Source of the DNA: JAGLTN01 sp023135255
GTDB taxonomy: Bacteria > Planctomycetota > Phycisphaerae > Sedimentisphaerales > Anaerobacaceae
Direction: 5' to 3'
Length of the DNA stretch: 41,205 bases
NCBI GenBank assembly: GCA_030639495.1
Contig: DAOWCP010000008.1
Coordinates: forward strand, 1-41,205
Positions 33,416 through 41,205 of this stretch are shown one piece after another. The notes under the pieces were generated by a model. The model saw only the letters and a program-made list of their open reading frames with translations. It did no database searches and was not told the origin of the DNA. The position numbers and the translations under genes were made by a program. Within the stretch, counting starts at the first letter, position 1. Every line of letters begins with the position of its first letter.

Positions 33416-34312
33416 ATGTTTGTGGGTACACAGAAAAAAGTTTTAAATAAAGGCAAAAAAACGTATTCTGCGTTAAGGAGTCCTTCTAAACGTAGAGTTG
33501 GTTTTACGTCTTCTAAGTTGGGTAAAAGTATTGCCCAGAAACAAGAGGAGTACGTAGATCGTACGCTTGGTTATCGTTATGAAATGAAATATATAATCAG
33601 CGAAGAGAAGGCTGTTGCTATTGCAAGGTTTCTGAGGCCATATTTGAAAATGGATCGTTATAGCAAGCTTCAACCTGATGGTGAATATCCAATCGTAAGC
33701 ACTTATCTCGATTCACCTGGTTTTCAGCTTTGCAGAGAAACACTTGAAGGGCATAAAAATCGTTTTAAGTTGCGAGTTCGTGGTTACAGCGATGATCCTG
33801 AATCGCCAATATTTTTTGAGATAAAACGACGAATCAATACTGTTATTTTAAAAAGCAGAGCCAGAGTTCGCAGGGAATATCTTGTTGATTTGCTGGCAGG
33901 CAGGTTTTTGCCTCCCACTCAGAATTACAAAACTGACGAAGATGTATTAAGGCAATTTCAGCTTTATATGTTTAGTCTCAATGCAAAACCGGTAACCAGG
34001 ATCAGGTATATGCGCGAGGCTTACGAGGGTGATGGCGAAAACAGGGTACGGATCACTTTTGACCGTGATGTTTGTTGTAATATTGATGATAGTCCTATAG
34101 TAAAACTTGGTGGTATTGGTTGGAGAAATTTTTCAACGGATTTAGAAGGTGTTATATTGGAAATTAAGTTTACCGGACGTTATCCTGCGTGGATAAGTCA
34201 GATGGTTGAGTGTTTTAATCTGAAACAAGGTCCGATGTCCAAATATGCAAGTTCGATAAAAAAAGCATGTATATTGAGGTTTTGTGCACCAAAATTGCCG
34301 ATGATAGCGTGA
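33416..34312 (+). CDS. VTC-domain (polyphosphate polymerase-like) protein
   Basis: This is a cytoplasmic triphosphate-tunnel-fold protein related to the catalytic domain of yeast Vtc4, which makes polyphosphate from ATP. Blocks expected to line the tunnel are YRYEMKYII (about 52-60), VSTYLDSP, FKLRVRGY (about 117-124), FFEIKRRI (133-140), TRIRYMREAY (195-204), RITFDRD and VILEIKF (246-252). The basic and acidic pattern looks intact. There is no transmembrane segment, unlike eukaryotic VTC subunits. The start is uncertain: ATG 33416 is used here; GTG 33422 has better spacing to AAAGAG, and TTG 33377 is also in frame. DUF4956, a usual partner, follows 41 bp downstream. The polymer product is inferred. 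Confidence 0.88.
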   Translation: MFVGTQKKVLNKGKKTYSALRSPSKRRVGFTSSKLGKSIAQKQEEYVDRTLGYRYEMKYIISEEKAVAIARFLRPYLKMDRYSKLQPDGEYPIVSTYLDSPGFQLCRETLEGHKNRFKLRVRGYSDDPESPIFFEIKRRINTVILKSRARVRREYLVDLLAGRFLPPTQNYKTDEDVLRQFQLYMFSLNAKPVTRIRYMREAYEGDGENRVRITFDRDVCCNIDDSPIVKLGGIGWRNFSTDLEGVILEIKFTGRYPAWISQMVECFNLKQGPMSKYASSIKKACILRFCAPKLPMIA

Positions 34313-34353
34313 GAATGTATTAATTAGATTTTGGTGGACAGGGTGTTATAGTT

Positions 34354-35052
34354 ATGGAAGAAATTTGGGGTATATTAGATGGTGCTGGCTCTGTGGGTTC
34401 GGCTTTCAGTACCGAGGCGGTTTTGATGTCTCTGCTGCTTGCTTTCGTTTTAGGTCAAACGATGGCATGGGTTTATTATTTCACTCACAGCGGTCTGTCT
34501 TATTCAAAGTCTTTTGTGCAGTCTTTGATACTGATAACCATCCTTGTTGCTATGATAATGGGTATTATTGGTAATAATATTATTACCGCATTTGGTCTTA
34601 TGGGCGCATTGGCAATTATCCGTTTTCGTAATGTTGTCAAGGATACCAAGGACATCGTTTTTATATTCAGTTCGCTGATTATCGGAATGGCCACTGGAAC
34701 ACAGAATTATGATATAGCTATTATGGGGACAATTTTCTTTAGTGCTGTTACGCTTTATATGTATTTTACTGATTTTGGAAAACATCAGCCTCATAATGGA
34801 TTTTTACGTTTTAGTTTGGCTGGTCATATGGGTGCTAAGCACCCGGTGCCGTCAGTTTTAAAACGTTTTTGTGGTAATTTTACTTTGATATCTGCACAGG
34901 ACAGCGGCTTTGGTAACCCGGTTGTTGAGTATGCTTACCAGCTTATGATTAAAAACGCCAAGAAGAATGAAAAGATGCTGGCTGAGCTGCAAGACATCGA
35001 AGGTGTTGAAAATATTAGTTTAACGATGCAGGAACAACTGTTAGAGGTTTAG
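34354..35052 (+). CDS. DUF4956 integral membrane protein
   Basis: This 232-residue protein belongs to the DUF4956 family. About five hydrophobic segments lie at residues 20-42 (EAVLMSLLLAFVLGQ), 55-74 (QSLILITILVAMIMG), 75-92, 98-114 (IVFIFSSLIIGMATG) and 120-140 (IAIMGTIFFSAVTLY). The family motif GLMGALAIIRFRNVVKDTKD is conserved between segments. The last 90 residues are soluble and end in ISLTMQEQLLEV, as in related proteins. Its biochemical role is unknown. Repeated gene association with VTC domains suggests that it works with the polymerase, possibly as its membrane partner; that is inference. It lies 7 bp before the HlyD-type gene. Confidence 0.88.
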   Translation: MEEIWGILDGAGSVGSAFSTEAVLMSLLLAFVLGQTMAWVYYFTHSGLSYSKSFVQSLILITILVAMIMGIIGNNIITAFGLMGALAIIRFRNVVKDTKDIVFIFSSLIIGMATGTQNYDIAIMGTIFFSAVTLYMYFTDFGKHQPHNGFLRFSLAGHMGAKHPVPSVLKRFCGNFTLISAQDSGFGNPVVEYAYQLMIKNAKKNEKMLAELQDIEGVENISLTMQEQLLEV

Positions 35053-35059
35053 TGGAAAG

Positions 35060-36214
35060 ATGATGGATCTGAAAAGAATATATCCGAAAAAAAATAACCG
35101 TGGAAGCATACGCCTGCACGTTGTACCGGTTTTGATATGGGCGTTGGCGTTGGCGGGTGTTTATGGCCTGTTTGTTCGCAAGGCTGCTAAGTTCGAGACT
35201 TTAGGTGTTGTTGAAGCGGAAAAACGTCAGGTTGCTGCAACGTGTACAGGTCGGCTGCAAACCGTCAAAGTTGGTTTGTTTGATGTTGTTAAAAAAGGTC
35301 AGCTTCTTGCAGTGATAAACACGGTAGGTGATAATGAACATATTCAGGAACAGCTTAACACGATCTCAGCTGAGATACAATACCTGATGGCACAGCTTGT
35401 GCCGACGCAGGATAAAATGCTGACTGACCAGCAGCAAAGAGAAAATGATAAGGTGGCAACATACAGAAGATTTGCCACTGATGTTGAGCAGACGCGTCTG
35501 AGCGTTCTTGAGCTCAGGGCAGAAATAGAAACAGACAAGGTGACATTATGGAACCTTGAGCTGGATCTGAATGTTGCTAAAGAGCTTTTAGAAGAAGATG
35601 CTATTGCTGAATATGAGGTGCAAAAAGCTCAGGTTGCTTATGATGCACTTGCAAAGAAGATAGCGGAAAATCAAATATTGCTTACCGAAACCCGCGCAAC
35701 TGCAGAGCACTCTGATATCAGAGCAAAAGAATATGCAAAGCAGCAGATTCATGAGCCTTCAGTTGATAATGAGCTTGAAGTAATTCACAAAGCCATAAAA
35801 GTTCAGGAACAGGAAATGGAAGAGCTTGTGGCTATGCGTCAGCCTTTGGAATTATATGCTCCTGATGATGGTATCGTAAGCCAGATATATGTTATGCCGG
35901 GTGAAGTTATCATGCCTGGTGACAGGGTTTTTACCATTCGTATGATAGACACTGTCGCAATTGTTGCTTATGCATCTGAAACTCAGCTTGATTTACTTAA
36001 GCAAAATAACATGCAGGTTGAGATAAGAAAAGAAGGTTTCCCAATCCAGGTGGCAAAATCCAAAGTTGTCAACGTTGGTCCGGTTGTGGAAGAGGTTTCC
36101 GCTAAATTGCTGAGAGATCAGAATATTCGTCAGTGGGGCAGGCCTATACTTATCAGCATCCCTTCAAATATGGAAGTTGTTCCAGGTGAAACGGTTGGTA
36201 TAAGAGGACTCTAA
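35060..36214 (+). CDS. HlyD-type membrane fusion (periplasmic adaptor) protein
   Basis: This 384-residue adaptor would bridge the inner membrane and an outer-membrane channel. One N-terminal transmembrane segment (about 22-40, VVPVLIWALALAGVYGLF) is followed by the first half of a biotinyl/lipoyl domain (GRLQTVKVGLFDVVKKGQLLA, split at residues about 66-86). A long alpha-helical hairpin spans about 90-265, and the second lipoyl half is LYAPDDGIVSQIYVMPGEVI. A beta-barrel and membrane-proximal region complete the C-terminus. The second methionine is equally possible as start; GGAAAG precedes both. An ABC or RND pump usually accompanies such adaptors; none is present here. The TolC-like gene follows 75 bp downstream. 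Confidence 0.88.
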   Translation: MMDLKRIYPKKNNRGSIRLHVVPVLIWALALAGVYGLFVRKAAKFETLGVVEAEKRQVAATCTGRLQTVKVGLFDVVKKGQLLAVINTVGDNEHIQEQLNTISAEIQYLMAQLVPTQDKMLTDQQQRENDKVATYRRFATDVEQTRLSVLELRAEIETDKVTLWNLELDLNVAKELLEEDAIAEYEVQKAQVAYDALAKKIAENQILLTETRATAEHSDIRAKEYAKQQIHEPSVDNELEVIHKAIKVQEQEMEELVAMRQPLELYAPDDGIVSQIYVMPGEVIMPGDRVFTIRMIDTVAIVAYASETQLDLLKQNNMQVEIRKEGFPIQVAKSKVVNVGPVVEEVSAKLLRDQNIRQWGRPILISIPSNMEVVPGETVGIRGL

Positions 36215-36289
36215 AGGAGGGGTAGCAATCTGATGATGGTATAGCTTCTTTTAAGAGACTTTTGGCCGTCAAGGTGACATCCTACTATT

Positions 36290-37933
36290 ATGACTTATTA
36301 TTTCATCAAAAAAAAATTAAGTAACATTGTTTTATGGTTAACTTTGATAGCTCTGGCGGTTTCCGGATGCAGCAAAGAAGTGAAAGAGTATAAAGCAGAT
36401 TCTGATGAGAGGGTCTATAAAATATTAGACAAAAAATGGGACCCAAACACCCATGGCGTTAAAACCAATTACAAAATAAGCGATGTCGAACCTGATCCTC
36501 AGGCTATAAAAATTGAAAGGGCGGTTCCTGCATCAGGTGTTTTAACTCTTTCTGACGCTGTTGCTATTGCAACTGCTCACAGCAGAGAATATCAGATTGA
36601 AAAAGAAAACCTCTATATAAGTGCTTTGGATCTGAACTTAACCAGGCACGATTTTGAGACCCAGTTTTTTGGAGGCGGCAGTGCCGGTTATCAATATGAT
36701 GACGTATCTGGGATGCAGCAGATAAACGCCAGCCCAATGGTTGGTTTTAGCAAGTTGCTTCAGGATGGTACTTTGATAACAACCGACCTTACTCTTGCAT
36801 GGGTTAATATTCTTACAGGTGATTTTCGCAGCGGCTTGTCGGGCATATTCAACGCTGCTATCACCAAACCATTATTACGCGGTAGTCAGCGTGAAATAGT
36901 AATGGAAAATCTTACACAGGCAGAAAGAAACACCCTTTACCAGATAAGAATTTTCTCGCGCTTCAGAAAAACTTTTGTCGTCAGTATTATAACTCAATAT
37001 TATGAGGTGCTTCAGCAATATGACCGTTTTAAAAACGCTGAAGATAATTATGCTATTTTAATAAGTGTATGCGAAAAAGCTGAAAAGCTTGCAAAAGTTG
37101 GTAGGTTCCCGATATATGAGCTTGACGAGATAAGACAGAAAAAAATTCAAGCTCGTAATACTATTGTCAAGGAACAGAAGTTATACCGTCAGATGCTGGA
37201 TGAGTTCAAGCTTGTTTTGGCGTTGCCTACCGATAGTGAATTTACTCTTGATGAGACAGAGTTTATCATATTAAAAGCAAAGAAGATGCCTGAACCTTCT
37301 TTTTTAAGTCAGGAGTCTGTTGAGACAGCATTGAACAACAGGCTTGATCTGTTAAATTCTTTTGATGCGATAGATGATGCTGCCAGAAAAGTAATGGTAG
37401 CGGAAGATGCTTTTCGTGCTCAGCTGGATTTAGTTGTTAGTACACAGACCCAACCAAGAGCAGGGTTTGTTAGTTCAGGTTCAGTAAACAGAAAGAACCG
37501 CCTTAGGGGCCTTAACAGTCTTAATACTGATATAAATGCAGGTATTGTGCTTGATCTTGGGCTTGATAAATCGTTTGCTCAATGGGAATACAGAAATAGT
37601 TTGATTGTTCTTAACCAGACCCGACGTTTTTATCAGCAGACTCAGGACCAGGTAAAACTTGAAGTTCGCAATGATTATCGTGACCTTCTCGAAGCAACAC
37701 AGCGTCATAGCATCCAGGTTGAAAATCTTGAATTAGCGAAGAAGCGTTTTGGTAATACCATGCTGCTTCTAAAGTATGGCCGAGCAAATACCCGCAGGGT
37801 TCTTGATTCACAGAGAGATTATTTGTTAGCTCAAAATGAGGCAGCAGATGCTTCTCTTAATTACGCTATCGCCATGCTGAACTTCTATCGCGATACAGGC
37901 GTAATGCAGGTAAAACCAGACGGCATGTGGTAG
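36290..37933 (+). CDS. TolC-like outer-membrane efflux lipoprotein
   Basis: This 547-residue protein belongs to the outer membrane efflux (TolC/OEP) family. The signal peptide ends in the lipobox AVSGC (Cys27). The first OEP repeat begins around LTLSDAVAIATAHSREYQI (residues about 84-102), and long helices follow, including ENLTQAERNTLYQIRIF. The second repeat begins at SQESVETALNNRLDLLNSF. The end has ATQRHSIQVENLELAKKRF and RRVLDSQRDYLLAQNEAA, typical helices. It should form the trans-outer-membrane duct for the HlyD-type adaptor. No good Shine-Dalgarno sequence precedes the ATG. A strong AGGAGG at 36215-36220 instead precedes a three-codon ORF (36232-36243), which may couple translation. 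Confidence 0.88.
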   Translation: MTYYFIKKKLSNIVLWLTLIALAVSGCSKEVKEYKADSDERVYKILDKKWDPNTHGVKTNYKISDVEPDPQAIKIERAVPASGVLTLSDAVAIATAHSREYQIEKENLYISALDLNLTRHDFETQFFGGGSAGYQYDDVSGMQQINASPMVGFSKLLQDGTLITTDLTLAWVNILTGDFRSGLSGIFNAAITKPLLRGSQREIVMENLTQAERNTLYQIRIFSRFRKTFVVSIITQYYEVLQQYDRFKNAEDNYAILISVCEKAEKLAKVGRFPIYELDEIRQKKIQARNTIVKEQKLYRQMLDEFKLVLALPTDSEFTLDETEFIILKAKKMPEPSFLSQESVETALNNRLDLLNSFDAIDDAARKVMVAEDAFRAQLDLVVSTQTQPRAGFVSSGSVNRKNRLRGLNSLNTDINAGIVLDLGLDKSFAQWEYRNSLIVLNQTRRFYQQTQDQVKLEVRNDYRDLLEATQRHSIQVENLELAKKRFGNTMLLLKYGRANTRRVLDSQRDYLLAQNEAADASLNYAIAMLNFYRDTGVMQVKPDGMW

Positions 37934-38022
37934 GGTTTCTCCTAAGCTGTTTTTACCGAAGTTTGATTATAGTTTTTCAGCATTGCCCTTGGCGCAAACC
38001 TGACATATGGTACTTTATATCC

Positions 38023-39099
38023 ATGAAGAAAAGCGTAACAATCCTGATAGTTCTCTTTGTGATGACAATTTGTGCTGGTAAGTCAAACTCATCTGATAAG
38101 ATATTGAAGTTAAGATGCAGCAGTGATCCCTCAGCTGCCGTTGCGATTGACGCCGATACCTTTGTTGTTGCCGATGATGAAAACAACATATTAAGGTTTT
38201 ATAAGACTACCGGCAAAGCTGAACCTGTTTATAGCTTTAACTTCAACAGATTTCTCGGCATAGCCCCCAAACACCCCGAAGCCGATATTGAAGGCGCTGC
38301 CAGAATAGGCGATCGCATTTACTGGATAACCTCGCATGGTCGAAACAAAGACGGCAAACCAAGGGCGAGCAGATATCAGTTCTTTGCCACCGATATTAAT
38401 AAGCAGGGTAGTGATATAACATTGAAACCTGTCGGAAGCAGCTGTTTCGATCTGGTTCATAAAATAGTTAAAGATAAAAAATTCAAGTTTCTTGGCATTG
38501 ACAGGGCAACCGGGTTTTACGATTTAAATCTAAGCAAAAAACAACGAAAATTATTAGCACCAAAAAAGCAGGGGCTAAACATCGAAGGGCTTTGCAGTTC
38601 AGCTGATGGCAAAAGTCTTTATATAGGCCTTCGTAATCCGCAGTATCAGGACAAAGCTATTGTCATCCAGTTATTGAACCCGACTGAAGTTATAGAAAAA
38701 ATGGTGAATCCAGAATTTGGTGAGCCAATCTTATGGGATTTTAAAAGCAGGGGCATAAGAAGCTTTGAATACAATCACTACCATAAAGCTTATTTCATAA
38801 TTGCAGGCCCAGCTGGTTCGCGATCAACATTTAGTCTGTATAAATGGTCAGGCAAAAGAAGCTCGCCGCCACAGCTTTTAAAACAAATTTTCCCCGCAAA
38901 CTTTACCCCCGAAGCCCTGATCGTTTTCGATAATAAGCCGGAAATGCTGGTTTTAAGCGATGACGGCACGATCGAAGTTAAGGTGGATAGCCCCGCACAA
39001 TGCATGGAAGGGACCTATATTTCGCCCGGCAAATGCTTAAATAAACACCTTATTCTTCCTCAAAAACAAACCTTCAAAGCAATGTGGATCAATCCTTGA
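38023..39099 (+). CDS. Secreted DUF3616-like protein
   Basis: This is a predicted exported protein of 358 residues resembling the DUF3616 family, probably a beta-propeller. The signal peptide is KKSVTILIVLFVMTICAG. The hallmark block is DIEGAARIGDRIYWITSHGR followed by NKDGKPRASRYQFFA. LNIEGLCSSADGKSLYIGLRNP is a second internal repeat-like blade. A GTG at 37927, overlapping the upstream gene, would give a longer reading frame, but the extra 32 residues are not signal-like, so the ATG at 38023 is preferred. There is no obvious ribosome-binding site. It lies 89 bp after the TolC-like gene and may be part of the same transcript. Function unknown. Confidence 0.78.
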   Translation: MKKSVTILIVLFVMTICAGKSNSSDKILKLRCSSDPSAAVAIDADTFVVADDENNILRFYKTTGKAEPVYSFNFNRFLGIAPKHPEADIEGAARIGDRIYWITSHGRNKDGKPRASRYQFFATDINKQGSDITLKPVGSSCFDLVHKIVKDKKFKFLGIDRATGFYDLNLSKKQRKLLAPKKQGLNIEGLCSSADGKSLYIGLRNPQYQDKAIVIQLLNPTEVIEKMVNPEFGEPILWDFKSRGIRSFEYNHYHKAYFIIAGPAGSRSTFSLYKWSGKRSSPPQLLKQIFPANFTPEALIVFDNKPEMLVLSDDGTIEVKVDSPAQCMEGTYISPGKCLNKHLILPQKQTFKAMWINP

Positions 39100-39129
39100 A
39101 CCCACTAACAGCTTTGTGAAAACTTTTTA

Positions 39130-39158
39130 TTGTTATTTTCGTACTATCTGTATATAAT
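39130..39158 (+). promoter_or_regulatory. Promoter of the tmRNA gene
   Basis: TTGTTA (39130-39135) and a perfect TATAAT (39153-39158) are separated by 17 bp. This sits about 36 bp before the mature 5' end of tmRNA. Confidence 0.75.
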
Positions 39159-39194
39159 GAAAGCGGTAGGGAATTACCTTTGAAAAGTAAAGAA

Positions 39195-39545
39195 GGGGGC
39201 GACTGGCTTCGACCGGATGGCCGATTCTCAGGTTGCATGTCCAGGATGTCGGTTGGCCTGGTTAATCATCCGGCGACTAATTTTTAATTGGCAACTCACA
39301 GTTGCGTATGGCTGCCTAAATAGGCGACCCGTTCTCTCAGACCTTGCCTGTGGGTTTGAATAGAGCGTCACTTTTCAGGCTGGCTGAGCGGATTTTTTCG
39401 GACCTGCTCAGTAAGACTTACGAAATAGCTGATTTGGAAGTATGTCGTTTGACGTCTGATAATGCGAAATTTAAATAAGCGACTAAACATGTAGACGCCT
39501 GCTTTGAAGTATCACGGGACGGGGGTTCGAATCCCCCCGCCTCCA
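39195..39545 (+). ncRNA. ssrA: Transfer-messenger RNA (tmRNA, ssrA)
   Basis: tmRNA rescues stalled ribosomes and adds a degradation tag. The 5' end GGGGGCGACTGGCTTCGACC and the 3' end with T-arm GGGGGTTCGAATCCCCC and CGCCTCCA form the alanine-tRNA-like half. The 7-bp acceptor stem pairs GGGGGCG with CGCCTCC (one G-U), leaving A39545 as discriminator. CCA is not encoded; GTTTTTT follows. The gene is about 351 nt. The likely tag frame is GGC AAC TCA CAG TTG CGT ending ATG GCT GCC TAA (39290-39319), that is GNSQLRMAA, with a second stop TAG one base later. The resume codon is inferred; the terminal AA is typical. Confidence 0.95.
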
Positions 39546-39595
39546 GTTTTTTATCCCCTTATTTTACAATGACTTAAGTTTTCACTACCCCACTT

Positions 39596-39619
39596 CTGGA
39601 TTTAATCCTGGATTTAATC
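39596..39619 (+). repeat. 12-bp tandem direct repeat downstream of tmRNA
   Basis: CTGGATTTAATC occurs twice head to tail (39596-39607 and 39608-39619). It lies 50 bp past the tmRNA 3' end. The function is unknown. Confidence 0.7.
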
Positions 39620-39640
39620 ATAAAACCAGTGTCTAAAAGT

Positions 39641-39715
39641 AGTTGAATTTAATAGGTCTGTTTTGCGATTATATAGCAATTCTGGTGTTTATTACTCAGT
39701 ACAATAAATTCAACT
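39641..39715. repeat. Inverted repeat of about 75 bp
   Basis: AGTTGAATTTA (39641-39651) is exactly complementary to TAAATTCAACT (39705-39715), with an inner TTGC/GCAA hairpin between them. Together with the tandem repeat just before it, this makes up most of the recognisable structure of the 350-bp gene-free stretch 39546-39895. It could be a remnant of a small non-autonomous element or a weak terminator region. Confidence 0.4.
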
Positions 39716-39781
39716 TCCTAAATTAATCTGATAGTCAATTTATTTGAAAATCTAAATTGTCTTGGATCGCAATAATATTTC

Positions 39782-39810
39782 TTGACAAATTGAAGTTTAT
39801 TTTATAGTAT
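39782..39810 (+). promoter_or_regulatory. Probable promoter of the beta-helix protein gene
   Basis: A perfect TTGACA (39782-39787) is followed by TAGTAT (39805-39810) at 17 bp or TATAGT (39803-39808) at 15 bp. The start codon is at 39896. Confidence 0.5.
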
Positions 39811-39895
39811 TGTTGATGTGTAAAGGGAAAATTATATTCTGAGGCTGTATAAATAAGGGATGTTCGTTTATAACGCGATTGTTGGGAGATAAGTA

Positions 39896-41185
39896 ATGAA
39901 AAATTTACTTTCAGTTCTAATTTTAGTCCTTTGGTCCTTTTCTGCATCGGCAGATGTTATTTGTATTGATGCCAATGGTACAGGAGACTATCCAACCATC
40001 CAAGCTGCAATTGATGATGCCAATGATGGTGATGTAATTATCTTGCAACCAGGTATTTATACTGGCAATGGTAATTGCGATATCGATTTTTTGGGTAAAG
40101 CTATAACAGTGAAAAGTGAAAGTGGTCCGGGAAGTTGTATAATTGATTGCAATGGGAGTTGTGATGAAAATCATCGCGGATTTTATTTTATCAACGATGA
40201 AGGGGCTGATTCGGTTTTGGAAGGTCTTACTATTGCTAATGCTTTCGTTGCGGTTATGTGCGAAGGAGGAGCTGGCATCTATATAAGAAATGCTTCCCCG
40301 ACTATAGACAATTGCATCATAATTAATAACCATGCAGAATTGGAGCCTATGTCTTTATGCTTTTGCTGTGGAGGCGGGATCTATATAGGTGCAGGGAGTA
40401 GTCCAGTAATTACTAATTGCATTATCAGTGAAAACTCGGTCGGTGATTGGGGGATGGGAGGTGGTATTTATTGTGATTACTCCGAAACCGATATTACGCT
40501 GCGGGACTGTCTGATTGCGAATAACACAGCCCTTGGATATGATAGTAGCGGAGGCGGAATTTACTGTGATTATGAAAGTGCTTTAAATGTGTCCAACTGC
40601 ACAATCGTGGATAATCATGCAACTGATGGCGGTGGAGGTATTTATTTTTACTCATACAAAGAATCACCTCTGAGAATTATTGGTAACAGTATTATCTGGG
40701 GTAATTCACCTGACCAAATCTATAATAATACGGCCTATGGGTATGTCGCTATACCCTTCAGCTACATCCAGGGGGGCTGGCCGTTTCCTAGTGGGATCGA
40801 TATTGATCCGTGTTTTGCCGATCCTAACTCAGATAATTTTCGCTTATTAAGAAACTCTCCATTTATAGATGCAGGTCATAATAGCTTAATACCAATTGAG
40901 TTGACGGAAGATCTTGACGGCAGGGAGAGAATTGTTGATGGCGATTGTAATGGTACTGAAATTGTCGACCTGGGTGCTTATGAATTTTCATATGTATCTC
41001 TTGGTGATTTTGCAGGAGGCTGTGATGTGAACTTTCAGGACTTTGTTGTCTTTGGTTTAACCTGGCTTCTTGATGACCAGCATGCCGGATACAATCCTGA
41101 TTGTGACATTAGTCTTCCTATTGATGGTCTGATTGATGAAAAAGACCTACAAGTATTTGTGGATAACTGGTTGTTAAGCAAGTAA
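39896..41185 (+). CDS. Secreted parallel beta-helix protein with C-terminal dockerin-like domain
   Basis: This is a 429-residue exported protein. The signal peptide is KNLLSVLILVLWSFSASA. The N-terminal block DANGTGDYPTIQAAIDDAND with GDVIILQPGIYTG is typical of right-handed beta-helix (pectate-lyase or pectinesterase-like) secreted proteins of Planctomycetota. Helix coils appear as GGGIYIGAGSSPVITNCI and GGGIYCDYESALNVSNCTI. The C-terminus (about 375-429) is a dockerin-like pair: CDVNFQDFVVFGLTWL and DCDISLPIDGLIDEKDL ending FVDNWLL. No catalytic residues can be assigned, so enzyme activity is uncertain. GGGAG precedes the ATG by 7-8 nt. It shares the dockerin-like module with the giant CotH protein, so both may be sorted or anchored alike. 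Confidence 0.85.
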   Translation: MKNLLSVLILVLWSFSASADVICIDANGTGDYPTIQAAIDDANDGDVIILQPGIYTGNGNCDIDFLGKAITVKSESGPGSCIIDCNGSCDENHRGFYFINDEGADSVLEGLTIANAFVAVMCEGGAGIYIRNASPTIDNCIIINNHAELEPMSLCFCCGGGIYIGAGSSPVITNCIISENSVGDWGMGGGIYCDYSETDITLRDCLIANNTALGYDSSGGGIYCDYESALNVSNCTIVDNHATDGGGGIYFYSYKESPLRIIGNSIIWGNSPDQIYNNTAYGYVAIPFSYIQGGWPFPSGIDIDPCFADPNSDNFRLLRNSPFIDAGHNSLIPIELTEDLDGRERIVDGDCNGTEIVDLGAYEFSYVSLGDFAGGCDVNFQDFVVFGLTWLLDDQHAGYNPDCDISLPIDGLIDEKDLQVFVDNWLLSK

Positions 41186-41205
41186 TTTCTATATTTCTAT
41201 ATTTA

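Noticed and set aside
33241..33450. 69-codon frame in the VTC leader
   Set aside because: It starts with a non-ATG codon, has no Shine-Dalgarno sequence and overlaps the VTC start; more likely untranslated leader.
36232..36243. Three-codon ORF (MMV) after a strong AGGAGG
   Set aside because: Too short to call a gene; noted only as a possible coupling element before the TolC-like gene.
37927..38022. GTG start extending the DUF3616 protein into the TolC-like gene
   Set aside because: The extension lacks features, and a clean signal peptide begins at the ATG at 38023.
1..41205. CRISPR arrays, rRNA operons, tRNAs, IS transposases or phage genes
   Set aside because: Nothing in either strand shows regularly spaced repeats, tRNA cloverleaves, rRNA sequence or transposase/integrase motifs.

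Overview
The window looks like a piece of a moderately AT-rich Planctomycetota chromosome, most likely class Phycisphaerae (Sedimentisphaerales-like). This is inferred from gene content: secreted proteins with dockerin-like calcium repeats ending in QQWL/DNWLL, lamin-tail (LTD) repeats, CotH and LamG modules, Tat-exported metallophosphoesterases, an ECF sigma factor paired with a very large membrane protein, and many carbohydrate-active enzymes. No phage, IS element, CRISPR array, rRNA or tRNA was seen.

Layout. Left (1-6.6 kb): rimO on the minus strand, then plus-strand genes for a secretin-like lipoprotein and a secreted clan GH-D (alpha-galactosidase-like) hydrolase with a C-terminal NPCBM domain. 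Next (6.6-13.6 kb) is a minus-strand housekeeping train, read from the right: an orphan class I fumarase beta subunit, a YchF-type GTPase, a zinc polyol dehydrogenase, cinA, pilB and pilT. A short dispersed repeat with a core close to TTTACCCGCGGATAAA occurs three times in this part (about 60-175, 3451-3543 and, inverted, 10859-10940).

Centre (13.8-20.8 kb): an ECF sigma factor overlaps by ATGA a 1156-residue single-pass membrane protein with repeated carboxypeptidase-regulatory-like domains and a thioredoxin-fold end lacking CxxC. Beside it are two tandem paralogous Tat-exported metallophosphoesterases and a small orphan secreted protein. From 20.9 to 27.6 kb, all on the minus strand, come a two-domain alpha/beta hydrolase with a CE15-like first half, a GH28 protein whose start overlaps the stop of a ThiD2-ThiE fusion, a candidate structured small RNA ending in a strong terminator, and a GH130 protein. 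Together with the GH-D enzyme this suggests plant or algal polysaccharide use (pectin, glucuronoxylan, mannan, galactosides).

Right (27.9-41.2 kb, plus strand): the most unusual block is a 1735-residue secreted CotH/LTD/LamG protein, then from a separate promoter a VTC-domain polymerase-like protein, a DUF4956 membrane protein, an HlyD-type adaptor and a TolC-like lipoprotein. VTC, DUF4956 and CotH genes are known neighbours in bacteria; joining them to an adaptor and an outer-membrane channel, with no ABC or RND pump nearby, suggests a polymer-making and export or surface-modification system. A DUF3616 protein, a well-supported tmRNA gene (ssrA) with a good sigma70 promoter, and a secreted beta-helix protein with a C-terminal dockerin-like domain close the window.
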